DNA of 64,000 nt from AC-32 sp963813435 (GCA_963813435.1 CAWEYY010000002.1:62001-126000); one strand, 5' to 3'; counted from the stretch's first letter, positions 8,939 to 16,278 are shown. Notes: generated by a model from the letters alone, not told the origin. A program made the numbers and translations.

Positions 8939-9179
8939 CGGCGTCAGTGTAGAGCCGGGCCAGCCCAGGATCGACCCGGACTGACGTTTTCAGGATTCGA
9001 TTGAAGGCCCGCTTCTCGACCGCGCGCTCGAAGCAGGACAGGCGACGGCAGGTGTAGACCCCGCGGCCCGGGCCTTTGGGCGAGGGCGTGAGGTCGCCGT
9101 CCGAGGCCGCGAACCGCAGCAGCTCGGTCTTCGACGCCCGCCTCCCGCAGCCGGCGCACGTCCTGATCGCGTTGGTCAC
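8931..9179 (-). CDS. ylxR: YlxR family RNA-binding protein
   Basis: A small DUF448 protein standing between nusA and infB as in most Gram-positives. The N-terminal IRTCAGCGRRASKTELLRF and GRGVYTCRRLSCFERAVEKRAFNR are diagnostic, with cysteines paired as CxxC and CxxxxC. B. subtilis YlxR has been linked to regulation of RNase P activity and gene expression. The GTG at 9179 is chosen because it overlaps the nusA stop as GTGA; longer in-frame extensions would run back through nusA. The product has 82 residues. Confidence 0.93.
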   Translation of the reverse strand: MTNAIRTCAGCGRRASKTELLRFAASDGDLTPSPKGPGRGVYTCRRLSCFERAVEKRAFNRILKTSVRVDPGLARLYTDADG

Positions 9180-10660
9180 GCAGCGGCCGGACCCTCCTCG
9201 TCCTCCCGCACCTCTGCGGGCTCCTTTGGCTCGGGCTCCTCGACAGGCTCGACCTCGGCAGCCGGCTCGGCCACTGGCTCGGGCTCGGGCTCGAGCGCCT
9301 CGGGCGCTGCCTCTGCGACCGGCTCTTCCTCCGCGGGCGCCTCCTCGGGCTCCTCGGGCGCGGGCTCGGGCTCGACCGGGAGCTCGCCGGCGGCCTCCTT
9401 GCGCGCCAGCTCCTGGTGCGCGGGAACGCCGCAGTAGCGCGACCCGGGCAGAGCCGTGTTGGGACAGCGCTTGCCGGTCGAGAGGATCGCGGAGCACCGT
9501 CCGGTGAACTCCTCCTGCTCGCCGTCGCCGGCGAAGGCGGCCTCGGCCTCCTCGGTCGCGAACTCCGTGTCGGACTTGATGTCGACCTTCCAGCCGGTCA
9601 GCCGAGCGGCGAGGCGGGCGTTCATGCCTTCCTTGCCGATCGCCAGCGCGAGCTGGTCATCGGGAGTGACGACCGTCGCCTCCTTCGCCTCGTCGTCGAG
9701 GTAGACCTCGCGCACGCGAGCGGGCGAGAGCGCCTTGGCCACGAACCGCGCGGGCTCGGGGTTCCACGGGATGATGTCGATCTTCTCGCCGCGCAGCTCG
9801 GAGACGACCATGCGCACGCGCGAGCCCCGCGGGCCGACGCAGGCGCCGACCGGGTCTACGCCCTGGGCATGGGACTCCACCGCGATCTTCGACCGGTATC
9901 CGGGCTCCCGCGCGACCGCGCGGATCTCGACCAGGCCGTCCGCGATCTCGGGGACCTCGAGCTCGAACAGCGTCCGGATCAGCTCCGGGTCGCGACGAGA
10001 GAGGATGACCTGCGGGCCCTTCGTCCCGGAACGGACCTCCGTGATGACCGCCTTGATGCGCGAGCCCTGCTCGTAGCGCTCGCCGTCGACCTGCTCGGAG
10101 CGCGGCAGCAGAGCCTCGACCTTGCCGAGGTCGACGAGGACGTTGTTGCGGTCGCCGGCCTGCTGGACGATCCCGGTCACGACCTCGGTCACCCGGTCGA
10201 CGTACTCGTCGTACATGATCTGGCGCTCTGCCTCGCGGATGCGCTGCGTGATGACCTGCTTCGCCGTCTGCGCAGCGATGCGGCCGAAGTCGTCGGGGGT
10301 GACGTCCGCCCGCTTGACCTGGTTCTCCGGAATGTCCGACCAGTCGATCTCGAGGTCGTCGTCGGTGACGAGCACGTGCGAGCGCTCGCCGTTCTCCAGC
10401 TCGGCCTGCTCGAGCTCGGTGATCACCCGTTCGCGCGCTTCCTCGAGCAGCCGCTCCTCGATGTCCGGCGGGAGCTCGATCGAGTAGACGCGGAAGTCGC
10501 CCTCAACGCGGTCCAGCTCGACCACGGCGTGCCGGGACGAGCCCGGCGTCTTCTTGTACGCGGCGAGCAGCGCATCCTCGAGCGCAGCGATCAGCGTGTC
10601 GCCCTCGATTCCGCGGTCGCGCTCGAGCTCGTGGACGAGCTCGATGATCTCTCGGCTCAT
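9176..10660 (-). CDS. nusA: transcription factor NusA with an added Cys/His segment and acidic tail
   Basis: Modulates RNA polymerase pausing, termination and antitermination. The N-terminal polymerase-binding domain (residues ~1-125), S1 domain (~130-200, including NVLVDLGKVEALLPRSEQ) and two KH domains (~205-340, with DPVGACVGPRGSRV and IGKEGMNARLAARLTGWKVDI) are all present. After the KH domains comes C389-X9-C399-X10-C410-X4-H415, a plausible zinc site within a GKRC/SRYCG motif, and then a ~75-residue Glu/Pro-rich tail. Core NusA ends near residue 350, so this tail is extra. ATG start overlaps the rimP stop as ATGA. Confidence 0.95.
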   Translation of the reverse strand: MSREIIELVHELERDRGIEGDTLIAALEDALLAAYKKTPGSSRHAVVELDRVEGDFRVYSIELPPDIEERLLEEARERVITELEQAELENGERSHVLVTDDDLEIDWSDIPENQVKRADVTPDDFGRIAAQTAKQVITQRIREAERQIMYDEYVDRVTEVVTGIVQQAGDRNNVLVDLGKVEALLPRSEQVDGERYEQGSRIKAVITEVRSGTKGPQVILSRRDPELIRTLFELEVPEIADGLVEIRAVAREPGYRSKIAVESHAQGVDPVGACVGPRGSRVRMVVSELRGEKIDIIPWNPEPARFVAKALSPARVREVYLDDEAKEATVVTPDDQLALAIGKEGMNARLAARLTGWKVDIKSDTEFATEEAEAAFAGDGEQEEFTGRCSAILSTGKRCPNTALPGSRYCGVPAHQELARKEAAGELPVEPEPAPEEPEEAPAEEEPVAEAAPEALEPEPEPVAEPAAEVEPVEEPEPKEPAEVREDEEGPAAA

Positions 10661-11094
10661 TTCGTGTCCCTCTCGTCGATCAGGTTGCCCCGGACGATCT
10701 GGTCGTACGGGATGTCCACCTCGTGGCCGTTCGTCGCCACGGTCACCGAATCCTCGTCTGCGCGCGTGACCTCGCCGCGCAGCTTCGCGCGGGTGGCCGT
10801 CCTCAGCTTGACGGCGTGCCCGACGAAGCGCCGGAAGTGCTCCGGCTTGCGCAGCGGGCGCTCGATCCCGGGTGAGGACACGTCCACGGAGTACTCGCGC
10901 AGGTAGTCCCCGAGGAGGCGCGTGACCTCCGCGCAGAGCGCGTGGTCGACGCCCTCCGGCCGGTCGACGTAGACCGTGAAGCGCTGAGGCGCAGTCAGCT
11001 CGACGGCGAGCACCTCGACGCCGGGCAGCTCGCTCTCGACGCGCCCGGTGATCTCGCTCTCCAGTGTTCGCTCCTTCTCGTAGACGTTCGGCAA
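10657..11094 (-). CDS. rimP: ribosome maturation factor RimP
   Basis: Needed for 30S maturation; first gene of the nusA operon in most bacteria. Recognisable segments are VLAVELTAPQRFTVYVDRPEGVDHALCAEVTRLLGDYL and the hallmark SVDVSSPGIERPLRKPEHFRRFVGHAVKLRT. The TTG at 11094 is preferred because GAGGAG lies seven bases upstream and the protein is then 145 residues, normal for RimP. The frame stays open farther upstream to 11334, but that extension has a composition unlike RimP and would cross a hairpin/T-run. A possible attenuator lies immediately upstream. Confidence 0.9.
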   Translation of the reverse strand: MPNVYEKERTLESEITGRVESELPGVEVLAVELTAPQRFTVYVDRPEGVDHALCAEVTRLLGDYLREYSVDVSSPGIERPLRKPEHFRRFVGHAVKLRTATRAKLRGEVTRADEDSVTVATNGHEVDIPYDQIVRGNLIDERDTK

Positions 11095-11106
11095 TTCCGC
11101 GCTCCT

Positions 11107-11133
11107 CACAAAAAATGGGCGCCCTGCGCCCAT
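11107..11133 (-). terminator. intrinsic terminator or attenuator directly upstream of rimP
   Basis: Read on the minus strand, ATGGGCGC, loop AGG, GCGCCCAT is followed by six T residues, a textbook factor-independent terminator. It ends only 13 bases before the rimP start, leaving no room for a promoter downstream of it. A TATCCT hexamer at 11164-11169 could start a ~60-nt leader containing this hairpin. It is therefore either an attenuator for rimP-nusA-infB or a leaky terminator for upstream genes. Confidence 0.7.
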
Positions 11134-11184
11134 TTCGCCAAGCCAGTGAAATGTGGTTCCAAAAGGATAGCGCATGGGGCTAGT

Positions 11185-11205
11185 GGCCCCGCACGCGGCG
11201 GGGCC
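11185..11205. terminator. strong GC hairpin after the PadR pair
   Basis: Eight-bp stem GGCCCCGC and GCGGGGCC around ACGCG, lying 14 bases beyond the stop of the minus-strand small gene at 11220. It is not followed by a T-run on the minus strand (TCTTTC follows on the plus strand), so termination is possible but not strongly supported. Confidence 0.4.
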
Positions 11206-11219
11206 TCTTTCACCCCTGC

Positions 11220-11405
11220 TTAGACAGTGCCGGTTTCGGAGGGCTCGTCGCCCTTCAGGTGCCGGATCACATCGGCGACGTCGGCGATCTCCTGCTCGAG
11301 GTCGCGCTGATGCTCCTCCAACCGGCGAAGCCATTCTTCGCGGCTCGGGAAGCGTCGGTGCCCGCGGAAGCCTGGGCGCCCGCGGTGGTGTCCGTGACGG
11401 TGCAT
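11220..11405 (-). CDS. small His/Arg-rich coiled-coil protein partnered with PadR
   Basis: A 61-residue protein. Residues 1-19 are rich in His, Arg and Gly (MHRHGHHRGRPGFRGHRRF), suggesting metal or nucleic-acid contact; residues 22-50 are strongly amphipathic (REEWLRRLEEHQRDLEQEIADVAD, heptad-like), suggesting a helical oligomer. The ATG at 11405 is supported by GGGAGGTG seven bases upstream; an in-frame ATG at 11438 would overlap padR. It directly follows padR and is probably cotranscribed. Short proteins of this kind often accompany PadR regulators but I know no assigned function. Confidence 0.7.
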   Translation of the reverse strand: MHRHGHHRGRPGFRGHRRFPSREEWLRRLEEHQRDLEQEIADVADVIRHLKGDEPSETGTV

Positions 11406-11434
11406 GTGTTCACCTCCCTTCTCAGCAACGTTGC

Positions 11435-11902
11435 TCATCGATCACGTCGGGTCGACCGGTCAGTTCCGACGGACGCCCGGGCGGAGCCCGCGCGTCCTGA
11501 TGTCGGCATCGCAAGCGACGCCTCGTACCGCTCCAAGAACGTCCCGATGGTCCGCTGGGCGCGCACGAGGGCCTCGGCCCAGCGGTCGAGCAGCCGGCGG
11601 CCCTCGTCGGTCAGCTCGTAGGTGCGCTTGGCGGGCCCCGGGAGGTCCGCGCTCCACTCGGAGCTCACCAGCCCCTCATCTTCCAGCGAGCGCAAGAGGC
11701 GGTAGAGGTTGCCGATGTCGACCCTCCCCTCCACGCCGAGCTCCGGGATCCGCTCGAGCAGCTCGTATCCGTGCAACGGACGCTCCCGTAGGAGGAGAAG
11801 CAGCGAGGGCTCGACGAAGCGCTCGACGCGCGCGTGCACGTGCCAGTGGCCGGGCCTGACCAGCCGGCGGCTGCGGGATCGCGAGTGGCGGTGGCGTCTC
11901 AT
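11435..11902 (-). CDS. PadR family transcriptional regulator
   Basis: A winged-helix repressor. The core is HARVERFVEPSLLLLLRERPLHGYELLERI (helix-turn-helix start), NLYRLLRSLEDEGLVSSEW (recognition helix) and KRTYELTDEGRRLLDRW (wing), followed by the C-terminal dimer helix ending near FLERYEASLA. The N-terminus carries about 20 unusual His/Arg-rich residues, echoing the small downstream protein. The last ~25 residues are encoded by one copy of the interspersed repeat (11452-11524) and look non-native. Its promoter has TATACT seven bases before the ATG, with the palindrome ACATATGT in the spacer, a reasonable autoregulatory operator. Confidence 0.88.
   Translation of the reverse strand: MRRHRHSRSRSRRLVRPGHWHVHARVERFVEPSLLLLLRERPLHGYELLERIPELGVEGRVDIGNLYRLLRSLEDEGLVSSEWSADLPGPAKRTYELTDEGRRLLDRWAEALVRAQRTIGTFLERYEASLAMPTSGRAGSARASVGTDRSTRRDR
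11452..11524 (+). repeat. interspersed two-hairpin repeat, copy A
   Basis: One of three ~73-bp related elements (others at 35434 and 43325). It starts with the palindrome GACCGGTC, then hairpin 1 (GGACGC paired with GCGTCC, a C/C mismatch, CGGGC paired with GCCCG, loop GGA, 11471-11497) and hairpin 2 (GGCATCGC AA GCGACGCC, 11505-11522, one mismatch). It overlaps the 3' coding end of padR, whose C-terminal tail it supplies. Confidence 0.8.
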
Positions 11903-11909
11903 TCCGGCC

Positions 11910-11951
11910 AGTATAGGTAAAACACATATGTCTGTCGCATACTTGTAGGCT
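11910..11951. promoter_or_regulatory. divergent padR / helD promoter region
   Basis: On the minus strand GCGACA (11933-11938) and TATACT (11910-11915) are 17 bases apart and TATACT is 7 bases before the padR ATG, implying a leaderless mRNA. The palindrome ACATATGT lies in the spacer. On the plus strand TAGGCT (11946-11951) is 9 bases before the helD-like ATG. The two promoters overlap, so PadR bound here could control both genes. Binding is inferred. Confidence 0.55.
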
Positions 11952-11960
11952 CCGACCGCG

Positions 11961-13907
11961 ATGGCGCACCCGGATCTGCCTTCCGAGCAGGCGTACGTCG
12001 ACCAGGCCTACGCGTCGCTCGACCGCATGCGCGAGACGCTGCTGCAGACGTCGGGCGCGGCGGCGACCGAGGAAGCCGCGCAGGCGATCGAGAACTGGGC
12101 GACCACGCGTCTTCGCACCTTCGAGGACGCCGAGCGCGGGCTCTGCTTCGGGCGGATCGACTCCGAGGAGGCCGCGGATCCGATCTACGTCGGCCGCCGC
12201 TGGGTCCACGACGACGACCAGGGCGCCCTCATCGTCAACTGGCAGGCGCCCGCGGCGCGGCCGTTCTACACGGCAACCCCGGCCGAGCCGCACGGCGTGA
12301 CTCTGCGGCGGCGCTTCCGCACGCGCGGCCGCACCCTCACCGGGATCAGCGACGAGGCCCTCGACGGATCGCTCGCGGATGCGGCCTCCGCGGTCGACGA
12401 CTTCCTGCTCGAGGAGCTCGATCGCGCCCGCGACCAGCGCATGCGCGACATCGTCGCGACGATCCAAGCCGACCAGTACCATCTGATCGCACGCGACCCG
12501 GAGCCGCCGTTGGTCATTCAGGGCGGGCCGGGAACGGGCAAGACCGCGGTCGGCCTGCACCGCGCCTCCTATCTTCTCTACTCGCACCGAGCCGACATCC
12601 GCCGCGTGCTCGTCGTCGGGCCGAACCCGGCCTTCATGGAGTACGTCTCCCACGTCCTCCCCACGCTCGGCGAGGACAGCGTCGACCAGCGCGCCGTGGG
12701 GGAGCTCGTCCCGGGCCTCGAGGTCACGCGGGTCGACCCGCTCGAGGTGCAGCAGCTCAAGGCGAGCCTGCGCGTGGGCGAGGTCGTCCGCAGCGCCGTC
12801 GAGCTCGGCTCGCAGGGCGAGCCGCAGGAGCTCGTCGTCCGGCTCGAGGGCCGCTTCGTCGGCGTCGAGGCGGACGAGGTCGAAGAGCTCGTCGAAGAGG
12901 CCCGCGCGGAGCTCGGCTTCACGGCAGCCGCGAGAGAGCGCTTCCGGATGAACGTCCTGCGCCGCTTCTACGAGGACTACGGCGCGCGGCTCGGCGGCCA
13001 GGCCTACCGCGACTTCTCCGAGATCGAACGTGCGCTGCGGCGCGAGGGGCGGATGACGCGCTTCCTCGAGCGGGTGTGGCCGGCTCCGAAGCCCGAGCAG
13101 GTCGTCCGGCGCCTGCTCTCCACGCGAGAGCGCCTCGAGGAGGCTGCCGACGGGATTCTCGACGCCGACGAGCAGGCGCTCCTCCGCCGGGCGCGCAGCG
13201 GCTGGAGCGAGTCCGACCTGCCACTCGTCGACGAGGCCCGAGCGCTCCTGGCCGAGCCGCCGCAGCGCTTCGGGCACGTGATCGTCGACGAGGCGCAGGA
13301 CCTGACGCCGATGCAGCTCCAGATGATCGCCCGCCGCGCCGCAGGCACCTTCACGATCCTCGGCGACATCGCGCAGGCGACCGGGCCGATCGCCTACGAC
13401 CGCTGGGACGAGCTGCTCCCCTACCTGCCCGCCGGCGAGCTCGCCGAGGTCGAGGAGCTCCGTCACGCCTACCGCGTGCCGCGCGAGATCATGGCGCTGG
13501 CGCTCCCGCTGCTCGAGAAGATCGCGCCTGACGTCGAGCCGCCCCTCGCTTATCGGGTCGGCGCCGAGCCGCCTCGCATCGTCCGGGGAGACCCGCCGTT
13601 GACGGTGGCCTACGACGAGGCGGCGCGGCTCTCGGGAGACGAAGGGCTCCTCGCCCTGATCGCACCTGCCTCGATGCGCGGCGCGGAGGCGGGCTCGCTC
13701 TTCGACGAGTCGCGCATCGCCGTCCTGACACCGCGCGAGGCGAAGGGCATGGAGTTCGACCACGTGATCGTCGTCGAGCCCGCGCAAATCGTCGACGAGG
13801 CGGTCGAGGGCCAGGGCCTGCGCGAGCTCTACGTCGCGCTCACGCGCCCGACGACGACGCTCGTCCTGGTCCACTCGCGGCCGCTGCCGCGAGAGCTTCG
13901 CGTCTGA
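11961..13907 (+). CDS. HelD-like SF1 helicase, RNA polymerase-recycling type
   Basis: A UvrD-like superfamily 1 ATPase. The N-terminal block DPIYVGRRWVHDDDQGALIVNWQAPAARPFY is typical of HelD/HelR proteins, which free stalled RNA polymerase and in some actinobacteria confer rifamycin tolerance. Walker A is GGPGTGKT at 188-195; motif II is VIVDEAQDLTPMQ; motif III is GDIAQATG; the C-terminal REAKGMEFDHVIVVEP and LYVALTRPTTTLVLVHS are motifs V-VI. At 648 residues it is shorter than typical HelD (about 750). It is divergent from padR over a shared 58-base promoter region, which suggests drug-responsive control; this is inference. Confidence 0.85.
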   Translation: MAHPDLPSEQAYVDQAYASLDRMRETLLQTSGAAATEEAAQAIENWATTRLRTFEDAERGLCFGRIDSEEAADPIYVGRRWVHDDDQGALIVNWQAPAARPFYTATPAEPHGVTLRRRFRTRGRTLTGISDEALDGSLADAASAVDDFLLEELDRARDQRMRDIVATIQADQYHLIARDPEPPLVIQGGPGTGKTAVGLHRASYLLYSHRADIRRVLVVGPNPAFMEYVSHVLPTLGEDSVDQRAVGELVPGLEVTRVDPLEVQQLKASLRVGEVVRSAVELGSQGEPQELVVRLEGRFVGVEADEVEELVEEARAELGFTAAARERFRMNVLRRFYEDYGARLGGQAYRDFSEIERALRREGRMTRFLERVWPAPKPEQVVRRLLSTRERLEEAADGILDADEQALLRRARSGWSESDLPLVDEARALLAEPPQRFGHVIVDEAQDLTPMQLQMIARRAAGTFTILGDIAQATGPIAYDRWDELLPYLPAGELAEVEELRHAYRVPREIMALALPLLEKIAPDVEPPLAYRVGAEPPRIVRGDPPLTVAYDEAARLSGDEGLLALIAPASMRGAEAGSLFDESRIAVLTPREAKGMEFDHVIVVEPAQIVDEAVEGQGLRELYVALTRPTTTLVLVHSRPLPRELRV

Positions 13908-13928
13908 CGCGGCTCGCACAATCTGTGC

Positions 13929-14612
13929 GTGGCGGACGCGATCCACGAAGAGGAGGTCGAGTCCCGCTGGGAAGCTGCGCCTGCGGTCGTCGTCGTCATC
14001 GCGTTCCAGCTGCTGCTCGCCGTCGTGAGCCACTCGCAGGACTGGAAGCTCTGGGGACTGCCCTGGTGGGTGTGGCTGATCCCGATCGTGCCCGAGATCC
14101 TGCTCCTGATCGCGCTCTCCTGGGAGCGTCCCCGGCGCCGACTGGAGCAGATGGGCAAGCGGCGCACCGTGGCGCTCGCGCTGCTTGCTCTTATCAGCCT
14201 CGCGAACTCTCTGCTCCTTCTCGCCGTGCTCGCCTCGCTCATCCGGGGCGACGAGAAGAGCGGCGCCCAGTTGCTGCTGAAGGCGATGACAGTCTGGGGC
14301 ACGAACGTGATCACGTTCGGCCTCTGGTTCTGGGCCTTCGACCGCGGCGGCCCGGTGCGCCGGGTAGAGGCCGACCCGCCGCCGCCCGACTTCCAGTTCC
14401 CGCAGATGGAGAACCCGCAGCTCGCCGAGCCCGGCTGGTACCCGCGGCTGCTCGACTACGTCTACGTCTCGTTCACGAACTCGATCGCGTTCAGCCCGAC
14501 CGACGCGATGCCCCTCACGCGCCGCGCGAAGATGCTGATGCTCTCGGAGTCAGCGGTCTCGTCGGTGACGGTGCTGCTCGTCGCCGCCCGCGCGGTGAAC
14601 ATCTTCACCTAG
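13929..14612 (+). CDS. integral membrane protein resembling the DUF1345 family
   Basis: Five or so membrane segments (about residues 18-36, 45-66, 82-104, 118-140 and 200-222). The C-terminal YVYVSFTNSIAFSPTDAMPLTRRAKMLMLSESAVSS resembles the DUF1345/ion-channel-like loop in which a short re-entrant segment precedes a last helix, but the selectivity-type GYGD sequence is absent. A transport or channel role is only a guess. GTG start 21 bases after the helD-like stop suggests cotranscription. The gene converges with the small exported protein at 14618. Confidence 0.6.
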   Translation: MADAIHEEEVESRWEAAPAVVVVIAFQLLLAVVSHSQDWKLWGLPWWVWLIPIVPEILLLIALSWERPRRRLEQMGKRRTVALALLALISLANSLLLLAVLASLIRGDEKSGAQLLLKAMTVWGTNVITFGLWFWAFDRGGPVRRVEADPPPPDFQFPQMENPQLAEPGWYPRLLDYVYVSFTNSIAFSPTDAMPLTRRAKMLMLSESAVSSVTVLLVAARAVNIFT

Positions 14613-14617
14613 ACCGC

Positions 14618-14770
14618 CTAGCTCACGAGAGCGATTTGGTGTTTTGAGGCAACCGAGACATTCACCGTGCCGGCCTGCGAGGAGGGAGTCACGAGGAACA
14701 GCGCTGCAGCGAAGACTGCTGCGACGACGCGCAAGCGTGGCGCGCCGCCGATGAGAAGGACGCTTCTCAT
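14618..14770 (-). CDS. 50-residue exported peptide, unknown function
   Basis: A short ORF with MRSVLLIGGAPRLRVVAAVFAAALFLVTPSSQA, a clear signal peptide, leaving a mature part of only about 16 residues (GTVNVSVASKHQIALVS). The start is well supported: AAAGGAG overlaps the stop codon of the upstream beta-helix gene and is six bases from the ATG, so translation is coupled. No similarity to a named family is apparent. It may be the remnant of a longer secreted protein or a genuine small secreted product. Confidence 0.55.
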   Translation of the reverse strand: MRSVLLIGGAPRLRVVAAVFAAALFLVTPSSQAGTVNVSVASKHQIALVS

Positions 14771-14774
14771 GGCC

Positions 14775-15728
14775 TTACTCCTTTCGTGGACTAAAGCCGC
14801 AGAGGATGTTGACGCAGTCAGGGCTCTGCCCGTTGTGCTTGGCGAAGTTCCCGCCCCCGTCGACCATCCCGGGCGCGCACGGGTCGGGAGGGGACGAGAC
14901 CTGCGTGCACGCCAGGATGCCGTGGCCATCGTTGCCGTTCGAGATGTTGTCGGCGATCAACTCGTGCTGGGCGAACACCAGACCGGCGCCCTCGGTAAGC
15001 CAGATGCCGTTTCGGCCGTTGTGGTTTGTCGTATTGCCCGTATACGTGCCGGTGGAGCTGTAGACCTGGATCCCATCGCCGGTATTTCGGGATGCGTCGT
15101 TTCCGGAGACCGTTGACAGGTCGTTGGAATCGTCGAAGTGGATGCCGCTTCCGCCGTTGTCGTTGAACGCGGTGTCGATCAGCTTCAGTCCCGCCGAGAA
15201 CGGGAAGGCGTAAAAACCGTCGCCGCCGTTGTGTGAGCTCCTTGAGTCCTCGACGGTCAGGCGGAGCGAGCGGGCCCAGATGCCGAATGACGTGTTGTGG
15301 GAGAAGGTCGAGTCGGTGACCGCGGTGTCGTCGGCCGCGAACACCGTGAGCCCCGTCCCGTTCCGATTCGCCGTCAATCCGGTCAGCGTCGAGTGGTTGC
15401 CGGGGTACGCGATCCGAACGCCTTGCTCGAATCCCCGCACGGACCCGCTCTCGACCGTCACGTCGCTTCCACTGACCATGATCCCGACCCCAGTTCCCGA
15501 GCCGCTCATCTTGTGCCCGTTCAGATCCAGCGTGACGCCGTCGGTTGAGATGGTCAGGCCGTCGCCAGGACAATTGAGGTTCTTGCTGAGCGTCGTGTCG
15601 GTGGTGATCGTTCCCCCACACGCAACGCCTTGGCTTGCGTGTGCATCCGTCGACATGATGACGACGACTGCCACGGCGATCAGGCAGGCCGCGAGTACGG
15701 CTGTCGGGACTCTCGAGTTCACCGCCAT
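14775..15728 (-). CDS. secreted right-handed parallel beta-helix protein
   Basis: A predicted exported protein of 317 residues. After a signal peptide (VLAACLIAVAVVVIMSTDAHA) come repeated short strands with N/G-rich turns such as GLTISTDGVTLDLNGHKMSG, NGTGLTVFAADDTAVTDSTF, NGGDGFYAF, NGGSGIHFDDSND and NGRNGIWLTEGAG, the pattern of NosD/pectate-lyase-like beta-helices. Cys pairs near both ends may be disulfide bonded. The substrate, likely a polysaccharide if any, is unknown. The ATG at 15728 follows GGGGGAGG and is preferred over an upstream in-frame start at 15812 that lacks a ribosome-binding site. Confidence 0.82.
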   Translation of the reverse strand: MAVNSRVPTAVLAACLIAVAVVVIMSTDAHASQGVACGGTITTDTTLSKNLNCPGDGLTISTDGVTLDLNGHKMSGSGTGVGIMVSGSDVTVESGSVRGFEQGVRIAYPGNHSTLTGLTANRNGTGLTVFAADDTAVTDSTFSHNTSFGIWARSLRLTVEDSRSSHNGGDGFYAFPFSAGLKLIDTAFNDNGGSGIHFDDSNDLSTVSGNDASRNTGDGIQVYSSTGTYTGNTTNHNGRNGIWLTEGAGLVFAQHELIADNISNGNDGHGILACTQVSSPPDPCAPGMVDGGGNFAKHNGQSPDCVNILCGFSPRKE

Positions 15729-15778
15729 GCTTCCTCCCCCGGACGCGGTGAGGCGACGATTCAAGCCTAAGCCTCTTG

Positions 15779-15809
15779 TCTCAGACTGAGAACTAGCCGC
15801 ATGGCTAGT
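15779..15809. other. adjacent inverted repeats between dtd and the beta-helix gene
   Basis: TCTCAG-A-CTGAGA (15779-15791) is immediately followed by ACTAGCC-GCAT-GGCTAGT (15792-15809). On the minus strand they lie after the dtd stop and before the beta-helix gene. The second could fold into a 7-bp hairpin but lacks a T-run; an operator or weak terminator are both possible. Confidence 0.35.
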
Positions 15810-15840
15810 CATCCGTGAAGAACAACCGGCGGCGGGAGGT

Positions 15841-16278
15841 CTACAGCTCGAAGGCGATCGTGACAGGGCCGTCGTTCGTGAGCTCGACGGCCATGCGCGC
15901 GCCGAACATCCCCGTGGCCACGCGGACGCCGAGGCCGCGGAGCGCGTCGCAGAACGCCTCGTAGAGCGGTTCGGCCTCCTCGGGCGGCGCCGCCTCCGAG
16001 AAGCTCGGCCGGTTGCCCTTCGCCGTCTCCGCGATCAGCGTGAACTGGCTCACGACCAGCGCCTCCCCGCCCACGTCCAGGAGCGAGCGGTCGAAGCGGC
16101 CCTCGTCGTTCTCGAAGATCCGCAGCCGCGCCACCTTCTCGGCCAGACGCCCGGCCACCTCGGCGGCGTCGCCGCGCGCAACTCCGAGCAGCACGCACAG
16201 CCCGGGCCCGATCTCGCCGGCCGTCTCCTCCCCCACGCGCACGCGCGCGGCGGAGACCCGTTGCACCACCGCTTTCAT
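15841..16278 (-). CDS. dtd: D-aminoacyl-tRNA deacylase
   Basis: Removes D-amino acids (and glycine) wrongly attached to tRNA. The start MKAVVQRVSAARVRV, the LCVLLGVARGD strand, the SQFTLIAETAKGNRPSFSEAA motif (active-site SQFTL) and the C-terminal GVRVATGMFGARMAVELTNDGPVTI with the Gly-cis-Pro region (NDGPVT) are diagnostic. Length 145 is normal. ATG at 16278; longer in-frame extensions are shadows of the divergent ATPase gene. Confidence 0.95.
   Translation of the reverse strand: MKAVVQRVSAARVRVGEETAGEIGPGLCVLLGVARGDAAEVAGRLAEKVARLRIFENDEGRFDRSLLDVGGEALVVSQFTLIAETAKGNRPSFSEAAPPEEAEPLYEAFCDALRGLGVRVATGMFGARMAVELTNDGPVTIAFEL

Noticed and set aside
11095..11334. N-terminal extension of rimP
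   Set aside because: Composition unlike RimP, crosses a terminator hairpin and overlaps the upstream small gene; a TTG with a good ribosome-binding site gives the expected length.
13917..13931. GCACAATCTGTGC inverted sequence before the membrane-protein gene
   Set aside because: Short (5-bp arms) and inside a 21-base gap between cotranscribed genes; no reason to call it an operator.
11676..14033. 785-codon minus-strand ORF
   Set aside because: Antisense to the HelD-like helicase; low-complexity Arg/Glu/Asp-rich translation without domains.
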